Notes under the pieces: model-generated | Told to the model about the DNA's origin: nothing | The model's database searches: none | The model's input: only the letters and a program-made list of their open reading frames with translations | Program-made: the position numbers and the translations under genes | Origin: Capitella teleta | Lineage: Eukaryota > Annelida > Polychaeta > Capitellidae | Reading direction: 5' to 3' | Length of the DNA: 64,000 nucleotides | Assembly (NCBI GenBank): GCA_000328365.1 | Contig: KB292627.1 | Coordinates: forward strand, 50,776-114,775 | Part shown: positions 1 to 11,700 of the stretch, piece by piece | How positions within the stretch are numbered: position 1 is the stretch's first letter | How the letters are laid out: each line of letters begins with the position of its first letter

Positions 1-122
1 CTGAGTAGAATACATTACATGCATGGGACAATATCAAATGATAAGAAAATAACTGATGTAGCATGAATTTGTGATAACTAACAGGGAAATTTCACATTCT
101 GTCTACGAAATTGCCTTCATAC

Positions 123-2352
123 CTGTGGAACAACGTCCCAGATTGCAGATCGATGCCTCGCGGTCCTCTCCTTCACAGCCAATGTGGTTGCATGTTCTCA
201 CTCTGGTTTGTGTACCAATACCACACGAGGAAGAACAATCGGACCACAGTTGCCAAGAGGACCAAATTGGTACCTGAGGCGACACACAGTTGTCGGTATC
301 AATGGAGTATGCTGAAAATAATTATAATGAACAGTATCAACATGAAAAGGGGCTGTGTTTAGAGATAATTACATTCGCAATGTTAATCCTTAACGTGGAT
401 TTATCTATGTGCGACGCAAGGAAATGGTGGTTTTTTAAGACATACAAATCCATAGGCTAAATGACATAATGCAGTACTTACTCAAATTAACAAGAGCGTC
501 ATTGTAAGCTCCACTAAGTACTTCTGAACATCCTATCAAGGAAATATTGCACAATCGGAACGGTATTTCTCTTGTGTGATCTGATGGCCACAAGGTGCAG
601 CGTGTCCAGTCTGTCCGTGTGTTGCATGTCAGCGTAATAGTCTGTGATGAATCAACTTCTGCAGTTGATGATGTCAGAACTTCTGCTTCAGAATTGGGAT
701 TGGGTGTGAAACCAATTGAAGTGTGTCCTGCGTTTCATGACATAAATCTCAGGACAGTGTTCTCATAACATTCGATTTAATGCGAAATATTTGTTAGTGA
801 AAGCAAAATTTTCAATTTTCGTGTGTCTCAGACAGCTAATATCAGATTCATAAGCATCATATAATTATAACCCGTATGTGTACATACCTTCAGACAAAGC
901 TGTCCGGCTCACCGAATCTGCAAACAGATAGTAAATGCCAAAATAATGTAATTAGCAATATACATACCTTCGGATGCAGTGCTGGCCTCTGTTGTGGTCG
1001 GGGTTACAGAATCTGAAAACAAATTGATTTAAATACCAATTAATGGAACAAGAACATGCTCAAATACCAAAATGGCGATTCAAATAATATTATAATGCAA
1101 CAAAGAATAGTACTCCAGGCATAAATATTTAGATATATATGATTATTATTAAGAGCCTGTTATTTACTCAATTCCGATCCAAAGCCTGTACAAGTGTGGC
1201 GCATCATCAGCAATGATTACATTCAGAGAAGAAAGCGAAAAAGGTGGTGGTTGTAGAAAACAAAAATAATATAAGATGGGTGAGAAATTAGGTAATCCGA
1301 AAATGTGTAGCACTATTCAGATAATTTGTAGCAGTATTCAGAGAGTGTGTGAAGGCAATTACAACTTATTATTACAGGTGACCGAGGTTATAAGTACAGA
1401 CAAATAGATGGATATATTAATTGAATAATCCATACAAGATTGAAGTGATCGAGGGGCCTTTTCTATCTCTCGTTTTTGTGTGTCCAACAACTGCAATTGA
1501 TGTGTTACCTCCATCAGTTGTGCTCCTAATTTGAACGCAGCTGAAGTGGGCGTAGATTCCTGAATCAGATATTCCTGTGGGCTCCTTGTTCAGTCGACAT
1601 TTGTTGTCAATATAGTCAAATGACATGCAATTATTGGATGCGCAGCATTTGTCCATGCATGCTTCTTTCTTGACATTTGTTTCTAGAGATGTGTATGGAT
1701 GGATGATTACCCTTCTCTGCATAGATGAAACACTTTCCATTGTGCAATCTGCAAGCACATGCATTACCTTTTTAATATCATAATTGAACAAAATAGTTGA
1801 TTTTTTTATGCACATATAATTAGCACATACGTTATTAAATGACATGCAAGCACATAATTATTATCTTCAGGGTTTAATAATTCCCGTTCTCACCGACTTT
1901 CAAGTATGATTCAGACCAAACAGCTTTCGAGAGCCCAACTTCAAATTCTGTGACGTTGTGGAGAACGCAGTTTGAGTTTTGGATATCAAAGGATTTGCAT
2001 GGTTGTATATTCTCGCACATTTCTTGGCATGATGCCATTGTTTCGGTCCTCGTTCCATTCAAAATCAACAGATTTCCATCAATGAACGCATCTTGTGTTT
2101 TTTGCCAACTCTTGCAGTCTGCAAAATCTGCTGGACCTGAAAAATAAAGAAAACGTTCTGTGCATAACACTTATAAATATACAAGCCATATACAGGCACC
2201 ATTTCAGTGGCTGAATTCCAAAATGGATGCTTATTTTATTGTTATTATTTTTCCCCTGTGCGAATTCAAATTATATTAAGATGAAGTAAATATACTTTGG
2301 GCAACCCACCAATACAGTGGAGGACCACAGCAATTGATATTGCACGGAGCAT
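123..2352 (-). CDS. PAN/apple and TSP1 extracellular protein, 5' part (gene 1)
   Basis: Seven exons on the minus strand (2310-2352, 1894-2136, 1509-1748, 968-1012, 888-917, 482-727, 123-311), all joined in phase 1 by GT-AG introns; the gene continues past the left edge. Exon 1 begins with ATG (2350-2352) and encodes a hydrophobic signal peptide (MLRAISIAVVL...). Exons 2 and 3 each encode a PAN/apple-like module (Cys spacing C-x(n)-C...CKSFD and C...CMSFDYI). Two tiny exons give a Ser/Thr-rich linker. Exon 6 encodes a degenerate TSP1-like module (TDWTRCTLW...R..LC) and exon 7 a canonical TSP1 repeat (WSSWQLWSDCSSSCGIGT). Every internal exon is a multiple of three. Domain order matches gene 2 at 8.8-20.2 kb, so a transmembrane exon probably lies outside the window. 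TSP1 and PAN modules bind glycans or proteins outside cells; the ligand is unknown. Confidence 0.82.
888..1012 (-). other. Pair of linker micro-exons (45 and 30 bp)
   Basis: Two minus-strand micro-exons of gene 1, 968-1012 and 888-917. Both begin ATTC, end GAAG, are followed by the same donor GTATGTA, lie in phase 1 and are multiples of three. They encode SVTPTTTEASTASEG and SVSRTALSEG. The matching borders indicate that one arose by duplication of the other. They lengthen a Ser/Thr-rich, probably O-glycosylated stalk without changing the frame and could be skipped individually. Confidence 0.65.
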
Positions 2353-2629
2353 TTCCTTCTGCTATGTTAAATTCCTCAGATTGGTCTCAAGATCAACTGG
2401 ATAAATTACCAGTACTTCATTATTGCTAAAATCCCGATTCAGCAAACCACAACGAGCTCATGTACTGAGCGCATCAACATAGATCAGGAGAGAAAACACC
2501 TCTGTTGTGTTTTGTGTTTGCCGCCAATTTTATAAGGAAGGGCTCAGAAGCTCTGCGACAAATCAATGACGGGAAGGTCCAAAAAGTTCTGAGCCAAACT
2601 GATGATGATACATTCCACGAAAGGGCTTG

Positions 2630-2730
2630 TTGCTGGCCGGCCATTGGAGGTCCGAAGCCAACCACTAACCATGTGTCCTTGGGTAAGGCACTTACCCCCT
2701 GCTTACCTCCTCGGATCACATCCTGAGGAA
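2630..2730 (+). repeat. SINE-like repeat tail
   Basis: The stretch around 2672-2715 (tgtccttgggtaaggcactt and following) resembles the 3' part of repeats common in marine invertebrate genomes. No terminal repeats or target duplication are visible. It abuts the LINE fragment that begins near 2736. Confidence 0.35.
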
Positions 2731-2735
2731 GATGA

Positions 2736-3960
2736 AGGAAGATGAAGCAGTATGGTATCCAGGGCGTTGCCCTTTTTTGGTTTAATAGTTACCTTAGCAA
2801 TAGATCCCAACGCGTTAAATACTTTGATACTTTTTCATCAGTCCCACAAAGTTCAACTCTAGGTCCCCTACTATTTCTAATTTACATCAACGATATGTTC
2901 ACTCAATGCTGCCAAACCTATTTTATTTGCCGATGACACCACTATATTTGTTGCCGATAGTGATATCAATAGATTACAAGCCACTATGAACACGGAGCTT
3001 CATGCACTGAATTTTTGGTTTAGAGCGAACAGATTATCTATCCCTCAATGTTGATGAAACTAACTATATGCTCTTTACTCTTAACGACCGGAAGAGATCT
3101 GAAAATATTTACATCAATATTGGTGATAGTGAAATTAAGAGAGTGAATTGTGTGAAGTTTCTCGGTTTGTATTTTGATGACTGTCTTAAGTGGGACAACC
3201 ATATACTAAACATTAGTAATAAAATTAGAAAACCCATAGGTGTCATTTGGAAAGTCAGAAATTTATTGTTACCCCAGACACTGATTAAACTGTATTATTC
3301 ACTTATATATCTTTATCTGATATACTGCCACCTTGTGTGGGGTAGAACCCCAAAGACTAATATAAGTCGTCTTATTGTGCTTCAAAAGAAAGTCATCCGG
3401 ATTATCCACAAAACCTCCTATCTTGCCCATACTGACGCTCTTTTTGCTTCCTCTCGTGTTTTGCGCACATCCGACATGTTCGAATATTTTGCTTCTATTT
3501 TTGTTTTTAAACTCCATCAAAATATATTTCCAAATTCCTTCTCTACTCAATTAAATTTAAACTTCACGCAAACCAACAATCGTACTTCAAGTTCTCGTCT
3601 AAATTTAATCAGATTACCACTATATCGAACAACATTTCGGCAAAATACTCTGTTCTACCAATGTTATAAAATTTACAATGAATTCCTCATTCCTATGGGT
3701 CTTAAATTTTAGATGAACAGGAGTCATTGAAAAAAAAATCAACAAAACGATTTTACATTTATTAATTAAATTAAATTTTGTACATGTATTTAATATATTT
3801 CCTCTCTTTCTTTCTCTCTCTTTTTCCTTTTCTTTTTCTTTTTTTGTTTGTTTGTTTGTCTGTTTGTCTCTTTCTCATTTTTTCTCTTTCTATGTCTGTG
3901 TATCATGTGTAAAATTTGTATTTTGTTTTGCTTTGTATAGTCAAATATAAATATACCTGA
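2736..3960 (+). mobile_element. 5'-truncated non-LTR retrotransposon (LINE), RT C-terminal half
   Basis: The plus strand encodes the second half of a CR1/L2/Jockey-type reverse transcriptase. From 2742 it shows YGIQG, SYLSNRSQRV and LGPLLFLIYIND; in another frame near 2924 the catalytic FADDT; then from 3068 to 3712 the C-terminal region with VKFLGLYFDD, LQKKVIRIIH and a stop. At least two frame changes and a stop near 3052 make it dead. The endonuclease and the start of RT are absent, which is normal 5' truncation on insertion. A pyrimidine-rich 3' UTR follows to about 3960; a clean 3' repeat tail is not evident. Confidence 0.85.
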
Positions 3961-4235
3961 ACTATTGTGTTTCTTAGTATCGTTTCCGCACCCTCACGCA
4001 ACGAACTCCATAATTATTGTCAATGTTTTTTATTTTTCACATTTTTTTAGCCAAAAAAGCTTGTTCTTGGTGCACCATTTGTTCGATTATCTATTTTGTT
4101 TTGAATGTGTTGGTTTTTGGTTTTTTTTTTGGTTTTTTTTGGTTTTTTTTTTGCTTTTTTTAATCGAACAATAAATGACCAGTAGTATTAATACAGTAGT
4201 ATTGCCCTTGTTGATTGATTCCCTTTTCATAATAG

Positions 4236-5762
4236 GTCCAACGTATAAATCTTTAGCAAGAGGGTGAACACACACATTATGGCCAACCTGTAATCAACTG
4301 CAATCTGACAAAATGTTGGGAGTAAGTCGTTGAGAAGAGTGAATATGTAACCAGGCAGAAAGAAAGTGCACAGTTCAATTTCGACAACAGATGGAAGAAA
4401 CGAGGCATGGCTTTGGTTCCAGTCAAGTTTGGCATTGGTTTCCTTTTTGTTCGGATTGGCCTTCAATTCTACAATGAGCTTATAAGCAGTCAATATGGTT
4501 TTCTTACCATGCAGGCAGAAGCGTTAGTGCACGTTTACATGGATGGATCAGTTCTTCTTACCCATGATGCCACTGAGATGGGGCAAGGACTCCACACCAG
4601 GATGGTGCAGGTCGCCTCAATAGCTCTTGGCGTCCACATTGAACGAGTGAACACCACTGAGACCAGCACAGCCACCGTGCCGAATCTTTCAGTCACGGCA
4701 GCCAGTGCCAGTTCTTACCTTAACGAAATGGCCATCCTCGTAAGCATATGAGTAAATATGAAGACGTATTGCTCTAAACTTTCATGTCGCAGCGAGCTTG
4801 TGCAACAATTATGGAGAGACTGAAACTGCTCCAAATGAGAAATTATGATGGTGTATGGGAAGATTGGATTAGTGCTGGCTATAAACCCTATTTCTTGTAT
4901 TCCTATTTATCGTCTGGGATCAGCCTTTCACCAAAGGGATTCTCTACGTGAGTTGTTGCCAAGCAAGTGGCCAACCTGAGTCTTACACTAGTTTCTCACT
5001 TCTGTAGGGGACACCGAATAGCTCAGTGGATTAAACCGGCTGACTGCAATCCTATGCCGACCGTGGGGGTCGAGATCCCGGGTTCGAGAACCGATTAGGC
5101 CACGGGCGTTATGATTGTGAATTACAATTGTGATTCTTCAGTGACTCTGCAGTGCTGCCCAACTGCGTAGCAAGGCCGGGCGCTGTGTACTACTGTCTAT
5201 GGTGGTATGCAGGATAAAGAACCCTTGGGATTTATCGATAACAGTAGGGGGGAACCTCGGTCCCGGGCCTTCTGTTCTGGCGCCCGTTTCATCCGATTGG
5301 TTTGGCTGGAGCCGTAAAACCCCAATCACACTCACACATTCTCACTTTTGTAGTGGTATAAAATTAGGTAGCTCCCCAAGCCGTAGCGTAGTGTATATAC
5401 TACGCTACTACATAAAGTTGATGAACAGGTCTAAGTCAGGTCGACTATATATTTTAGAGCAATATCATTTCTATCACACCTACTCCTCCTACAATGTATA
5501 AGAACGTTTTTAGCAGCTAAATGTATTTAAAAATCGAAAAATAACCACCACTTGAGCTGTTACATGAGAAAATGAATAGTAATTAATATAAATACGAAGA
5601 TTATGAAAGTTTTAACAAATAACTTATCCACCATTGTTGTTCTCGCGTGGAAATATCGCAAGATAACGTGTGATATTCAAGTCCCGAGAGATATGAAGGC
5701 ATGTTTTGACAGCTGTCATCGATCCCATTTATGAGTGTCAGCTCGAATTTTATTTTTTATTT

Positions 5763-5801
<39 letters not shown>

Positions 5802-7010
5802 CACACGTGGAAGGTTATGAAGCAGCAAACATTTCCCTCAATATACGATCTTTCAATTGTACAGACTGACTCCAGATAACAGCTGTCACATTTTGAAAAC
5901 AAAAAGCGCACGTGCTTATGTTGACATTCCGGTCTCGTGCGCCAGATGCATTCTGGGTCATTTCCGTTCACAACATGGCGCAATCTTGCTGATTCTCAAA
6001 CATTATTGTTAAAACAGGTAGCAACGTATACAAAAGTTGATTCTTTTTTATTGAGTGAAGGATTCAAAGAATTTCACCAGCTAGTATAAAGAGTGATTTT
6101 TGGATCACAATTTATGTATCCTACAGCTTAGTTCAAGTTCGCAAATTCCTTGTCGTGGTGGGAGTCGGTTGCGAGACGCGGTAGCGAAGTGGCATTCGAA
6201 ATGGAATTTCCTCTTTTTAATTCAGTACTTCAAACACAGGATTCGATTCGGGAAAAGTGGTGGGAAATCTTTACAACTATTTCACGCGAGGCGCAGCATG
6301 TTTCGAAGTGGAAATTGACTGCTTAACCAGAGACCACAACGTGCCGCGCAATGATGTGATATTCCAGATCCGCCGGACAGACATTGCGATGGCCGTGGGG
6401 AACAGCCTGAACCCAGTAATTGACACCGGCTAATTTGAAGGCGCTTTCGCTCAGGTGAGGAATACCGATGCACTCGTACACCATGCATGGATGCATGCCA
6501 TGGGTTAATAGTGTGTTATTGTAGGGGCATAATATGTTTACACTCTAGGAACAGCGCTATTCTCCCGATGGCTTCCTCCTCACACGTGGCCCTGGCGCTT
6601 ACAGGATCCCTGCATTCACCGACATTCCACTTGAGTTCAACGTCTCGCTTCTCAGGGGAGCGTCCAATCCGAAAGCTGTTCACTCCTCAAAAGTTAGCCA
6701 CCGAACATTAATTGTAGCATAGGATTACAAAAGTACAATGACACAGGCGATTGGTGAGCCGCCTCTCTTCCTCTCGGCCTCCGTATTCTATGCGATCAAA
6801 GAAGCAGTGAAAGCCGCAAGATCTGAATCTGGTCTCACTGGGTCCTTCCGCTTCGACAGCCCTGCTACAGCGATGAAGATCCGCATGGGATGCGTGGATC
6901 AGTTCACTGAACAGGTGCATGACCCGAATGCCACGCGTGTTAAATGTGCATCCTCTTTGAATTGCACTTCCCAGCTCTGACTCCAGGCACCTAAAAACCT
7001 GTGGAGCAGG
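4236..7010 (+). pseudogene. XDH: Xanthine dehydrogenase/oxidase pseudogene (C-terminal molybdopterin part)
   Basis: Exon-like blocks at 4236-4738, 4794-4947, 6240-6454, 6525-6692 and 6747 to about 7010 align in order with the C-terminal third of animal XDH: EGEHTHYGQ, CWE, FDNRWKKRG, EALVHVYMDGSVLLTHDATEMGQGLH (split here: EALVHVYMDG and ATEMGQGLHTRMVQ), [62 protein letters not shown] and FDSPAT. Donors and acceptors between blocks are mostly intact, so it is not a processed copy. Four in-frame stops lie at 4254 (TAG), 4323 (TAA), 6431 (TAA) and 6546 (TAG). The iron-sulphur, FAD and first Mo domains are missing upstream, where a LINE fragment now lies. Similarity is still high between breaks, suggesting fairly recent loss. 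The normal enzyme oxidises hypoxanthine and xanthine to urate. Confidence 0.85.
5008..5338 (+). mobile_element. tRNA-derived SINE with 15-bp target duplication
   Basis: The head (5014-5095) looks like a tRNA, with box A-like tagctcagtgg and box B-like gggttcgagaac. The body runs through gggcgttatgattg, a cagtgctgcccaac segment and the tail gccgtaaaaccccaatcac. Near-identical flanks at 4993-5007 and 5339-5353 (one mismatch in 15 bases) are a target-site duplication. It sits inside an intron of the XDH pseudogene. Other copies, mostly 5'-truncated, are at 7510-7845, 10416-10629, 57280-57350 and 60287-60332. Confidence 0.8.
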
Positions 7011-7509
7011 TCGTTGACCAATTCTACAATGCGCTGCGTGTGAACATAATTGTCTTACCTTTCCCATAATATTGAGGTGAACGACTAAATTAATACTGAC
7101 GTAGTATAAGTTTTAAGAACATATTTTTAACCGCCTAGAATGATATGTTTTTCATGAATTATTTTTAATAAAAATTATTATTATTCACATTTCTTTACTA
7201 ATATATTAGTTTTTACTTATTGAGAGTTTACTCATTGTATTCTTGCCTCAATTCCCTCACACCCCTCTTTTTCAAAATGTGTACTTGCTCAAATGCAAGA
7301 GTTCCAAGTGTTTACATTCATATACTGCATATAATGTAGAGTGAATACATGTAGGCATATACCTGAAATATTAGGCCAAGTCATTCTGGGAATTCTTAAC
7401 ACTAACTTTAATATTAGAAATTGTGAAACAAATAAAAGCTAAGCCGTATTTATTGCATTGAATGAAATAACACAGCTTCAAATATTTCGATAACACACAC
7501 ACATTTGTT
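7011..7509. other. AT-rich spacer, no gene seen
   Basis: Between the XDH pseudogene and the SINE I see only AT-rich DNA with stop codons in all frames and a short CA run at 7493-7502. Confidence 0.6.
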
Positions 7510-7845
7510 ACAGGTGTTAAGAGGTATGATTGGGTTAAGCGGCTCCACCCAACCTACTGGGTTAAACGGGCGCAAAAACAGAAGCCGGAGTTTATCTCTA
7601 CCAACTCTTATCCATAAATCCCTCGGGTGATCGATGCATCCTGCATACTACCATAGTCAGAGCTACACGGCTCCCAGCCTTGTTACACATTTAAGCAGCA
7701 CTTCAGAGTCACAGAAGAAATATAATTATAATGACTTAATTACAGTTATAAATTCACAATCATAACGCTCGTGGCCCGGTCTGGTCTCGAACTCGAGACC
7801 TCGACCTCGATCCACGGTCGCGTATGATTTCAGCCGGTGATAAAA
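7510..7845 (-). mobile_element. tRNA-derived SINE, minus orientation
   Basis: Reverse-complement copy of the SINE at 5008-5338: tail-side gattgggttaagcggctcc near 7527, the cactt/cagagtcac core near 7700, caatcataacgctcg at 7757 and the head with box B-like ctcgaactcgagacc near 7785. It is more diverged than the 5-kb copy. Confidence 0.7.
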
Positions 7846-7862
7846 CCAGTTTCTTAACAATT

Positions 7863-8051
7863 GATACAAATGCGAGATAATTATCGCGACTTAGAAAACA
7901 GATACAAATGCTAAATATTTATCACGACTTAGAAAACAAATACAAATGTGAGATAATTATCACGAATTAGAGAACATATACAAATGCGAGATATTTATCA
8001 CGATTGGAAAACAGATACAAATGCGAGATAATTATCACGGATTAGAAAACA
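7863..8051. repeat. 38-bp tandem repeat, five copies
   Basis: Five consecutive units (7863-7900, 7901-7938, 7939-7976, 7977-8013, 8014-8051) of about gatacaaatgcgagataa plus ttatcacgacttagaaaaca. Units differ by a few substitutions and one single-base deletion in unit four. Confidence 0.9.
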
Positions 8052-8288
8052 GGTTTGTGCAAATTTGAAGGGATTGTAGAGCAATGTGTTCGAAGTTATG
8101 ACACAGAATTCAAGACGAGTTACATACAATTCTTCACAAGTTTTGCTAGTTAATTAGAGGTATACACTCTGAGCGACACAATTTTAAGATGAAAAAAAAA
8201 GAACCTCTAGATTCAGCACAAAGCAGAAAATGGGATTTCTGTGTATGTGCGGTGCTTATAAAGTTGCCAATAAGTTGTTAAAAGTTAC

Positions 8289-8706
8289 TTAAAGAGGACC
8301 TATGTTTATTTCGGAACCTTTTTAGATAGATTCTATGGGCTTTTACAAGTGACGAGAGACCATTTTTGAACAATTTGGTCAAACGATAGTCAATAAAAAT
8401 AAAAATACGAATTTCCTGCTCAAACAGAATAGCATGAAATGAGATGAGTGCGAGATTTCTTTTATGAGAATTGCTGAAAGATCTGCTAACTCGACGGCAC
8501 CCATTGTTAACAATATAGGATAATTACTTTTGTCATGTCACCACAATCTGAAATCGAACGCGAGAAGAAAGCGAGATTATAAACCTCTAAAATTCGATGT
8601 ATTTAGCCCACAGCAAGCGTATTGTCTAAAAATATGTCAATCAAAAGGTGCCTTTGTCTTTTGGGATGCATCCTCTATCATCCGTTACTAGATCTAAACA
8701 ATCTAC
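8289..8706 (+). repeat. Dispersed repeat, copy A
   Basis: About 418 bp starting ttaaagaggacctatg and ending ctatcatccgttactag is repeated at 10139-10720. Shared landmarks include tagattctatgggctttt, gacggc.cccattgttaaca, gcccacagcaagcg and ggatgcatcctctatc. No coding potential or terminal inverted repeats were recognised. Both copies flank exons of gene 2. Confidence 0.75.
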
Positions 8707-8780
8707 AGTCCTCTATAAGAAAATAAAACAGAAAAGATGCTTATACCATTTCAGTGTAGATAGCGCAAATGGAATATTAT

Positions 8781-11700
8781 TCACGTCAGTTCATTTTGCT
8801 CTCTTGGAACATCGCCTTCTTGTAGGCTCTGCACATGTATCTTTCTTCCTCTCCTTCTTCTGATGTTCCTGGAGGCCATGCGTAGATGCTGGATCAGTCG
8901 CTGAAGGTCAACGAGGACGAGGAGTACGACGAGCGAGATCAGGATGGACAGGGCGACGCATGACACCCCAATGTGAGATGGTTCACTGTCGCTGGCGGTG
9001 AAGGACTCCTCAGGAATCAGTTCTTCACGACGCTGGGCCGGAGACTTCTCATTGCCAGATCCTGAAGTGAGGCGAAAATATAAATATGTGCATGGTAGAA
9101 CTTAACATTGTGGCAAATGTCTATTTTCTGAATATAGTGCAGTATATTCAGAAAATAAACGTTTAAATAGATTCCAGTGTTTCCAGTCTTGTGCTCTCTC
9201 TGGCAGTTTAGTTCGCTATACTTATACCAGAACATACACTATACCATTGAATCACAACGCACAAATCTGATTAATGGACGTACAAGCTGTGCACCAATAG
9301 ATCTCGCATAAACGGATTCGCCTTATATAATTACCTTTAGAGCAATCACCAAGATTGCAGAAGGAGTACTCCTGGTCCTGGCCTTCGCATCTTTCGCCGC
9401 TGCAATTCCTCCCTCGTACAATGGTTCCTGTGCCACACAACGAGGAACATTCTGACCATGTTTGCCAGGAAGACCAAATTGGCGGAGAAGGAAGCTCACA
9501 AACTTCAGCATTCACACCGTATGCTGAATGGCATCAAGATAACATCCAATGAAGACTTCGCATAAACATGTATACCAGGCGTATAAATTCACAGAGGCAA
9601 GACAATAAATAGTACAGGCACTGTACGTATGGACATTAGATAGGACTTTAGGGCAAAAATATGCTTGCTTGTTACAGCCTACATGTTATGTTCAGCCAAA
9701 AATAATAAATGCATGAAGTACAAATTAATTTAATAGGTAATTTCACTGACTCAAGTTGACGGTTTGGCCATCTACAGTTCCAAAAAGAAATGTGGAACAA
9801 TTCTCAGACATCTCGCTGCAGAATTGGAAGCGGACTCTTTCGCTTCGGCCTGGTTGCCTTTCATTACAGGCTGTCCAATCCGTCCAAACATTCCATTGTA
9901 ACATAAAATGGTCTGGCATTTCATCAGTAAAAAGACTCTCTGGGGCCGCAGCTGATGTGAATTCGATGTCGTCCGTTGTGGTTTGGCTTGTAGTGGTGAT
10001 AGCTGTGGTCATAGGCGTAGTTTGGTCTGCAATATCACCAATGATTAGCAATTAAAGACAAGAATGGGTTGGTGTAAAACTGAACACTGAAAAGTATCTG
10101 TTCAGGACTGGCTGTGTCTTATAAGTAATAAGCATGAATTTAAAGAGGATCTCTGTTCATTTTGGAACCTTTTTAGATCGATTCTATGGGCTTTTGTGGA
10201 AATTCGTACTCAAGCAGAGTAGCTTGAAGCGAGATGAGTGCGATATTTCTCTCATAAAAAAATGCTGAAATATCTGATCACTCGACGGCTCCCATTGTTA
10301 ACAATAGAATAGTTACGTTTATGACATCATTACGATATGAAATCGAACGCAAGAAAAAAGCAAGGTTTTAGACCTTTCAAATTCCATGTATCAAGGAATT
10401 AGCCCACAGCAAGCGTGAGCCATGAGACATGATTGGGTTTTACGGCTCCATCAAACCTTTTTGGGTGATACGAGCGCCAAAACAGAAGTCCGAGACCGGG
10501 GTTTCCCCCTACTCTTATCGATAATTCCCATGGGTTGTCTATCCTGCATACTATCATAGCAGTACACAGCGCTCGGCCTTACCTAGTTGGACAGCACTGC
10601 AGGGCCACCAAAGAATTATAAATACCAATAGCAAGCGTAATGTTTAAAAATATGTCAACCAGAAAGTGTATTTGTCTTTCGGATGCATCCTCTATCCTCC
10701 GTAACAAGTTCAAAATAATCAGAGGTTCTCTTTAACCTTGCATACTGACCGTGTATTTCAATGGTGGAATGAGGTGTTTCCGGCCATGAGCAGTTCAACT
10801 CGTAGTAAATGAATCGTGAAGCGGATGGATGTGGAATTTTTGCTTTTTCTGGATCTGTCCGCTCGAGATCCGATTTGGTGAAATTGTTCAATTGGCATTG
10901 GTAATCAGTTTTCTGGTAATTTATGGATCTACAGTTGAAACTTTCCAAGCATGTCCGTTTGCAAAGTTCTACCGTCATCTTATTCTGCGGTTTTAATTTG
11001 ATTGCGAATGTGGATGGCAGCAAGCGAAATCTGTCAATCGCATCTTGCCAACCACAACTGGTTCTTTCTGTAATTCAAGAAATCCACATTTCAATGATTC
11101 TCAAAATGTGGTATCGATTATCGAGTTTTCACATTTACGAGCAAGTTATATAAATGAAGTAAATTGATACGTTTTGGCATGATTCTTATTGACAGCTTAC
11201 CTGCTAGTGTGCATGATTCCCAGTTCGAGATGGCTGTTGTCTGGCTTTTTGAGCATTCCATTTCATAGAAATAGAATTTTGAGATGTCATCTAGAATCTT
11301 CCCATGTGTTACGTTGTTCAGTGAGCATTCGACGGAAGAACGAAGTTGGAAAGATCTACATCCATGGGTGTCCAGGCATAATTGCCAACATTCCTCTGGT
11401 GTGAACTTAGCGAGTGATACCGGAATTCTCAGAAACGCACCCCCCAATCGACCTTTTACTGGTGTCTTCCATTGGCAGAGGGATTTGTTGACAAACTCTG
11501 ATGAACAAAAAGGCAATGGAAACTAAGTACAAATAGGTTTGTGCTGATAGTTTATGGTTATAGATATAAATTATGCTATCACAATTCGTTAGGAACACCG
11601 TATTGGATATTGGATAATAATAGAAATTTGATACCCATTCCATACCTACTTCAGAGCAATTCACCAAAGAAGTCGGAGTGGAAATCTCCTGATATCCAAT

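Noticed and set aside
5008-5100. tRNA gene
   Set aside because: The box A and box B resemblance belongs to a SINE with a non-tRNA body and target duplication; no full cloverleaf was evident.
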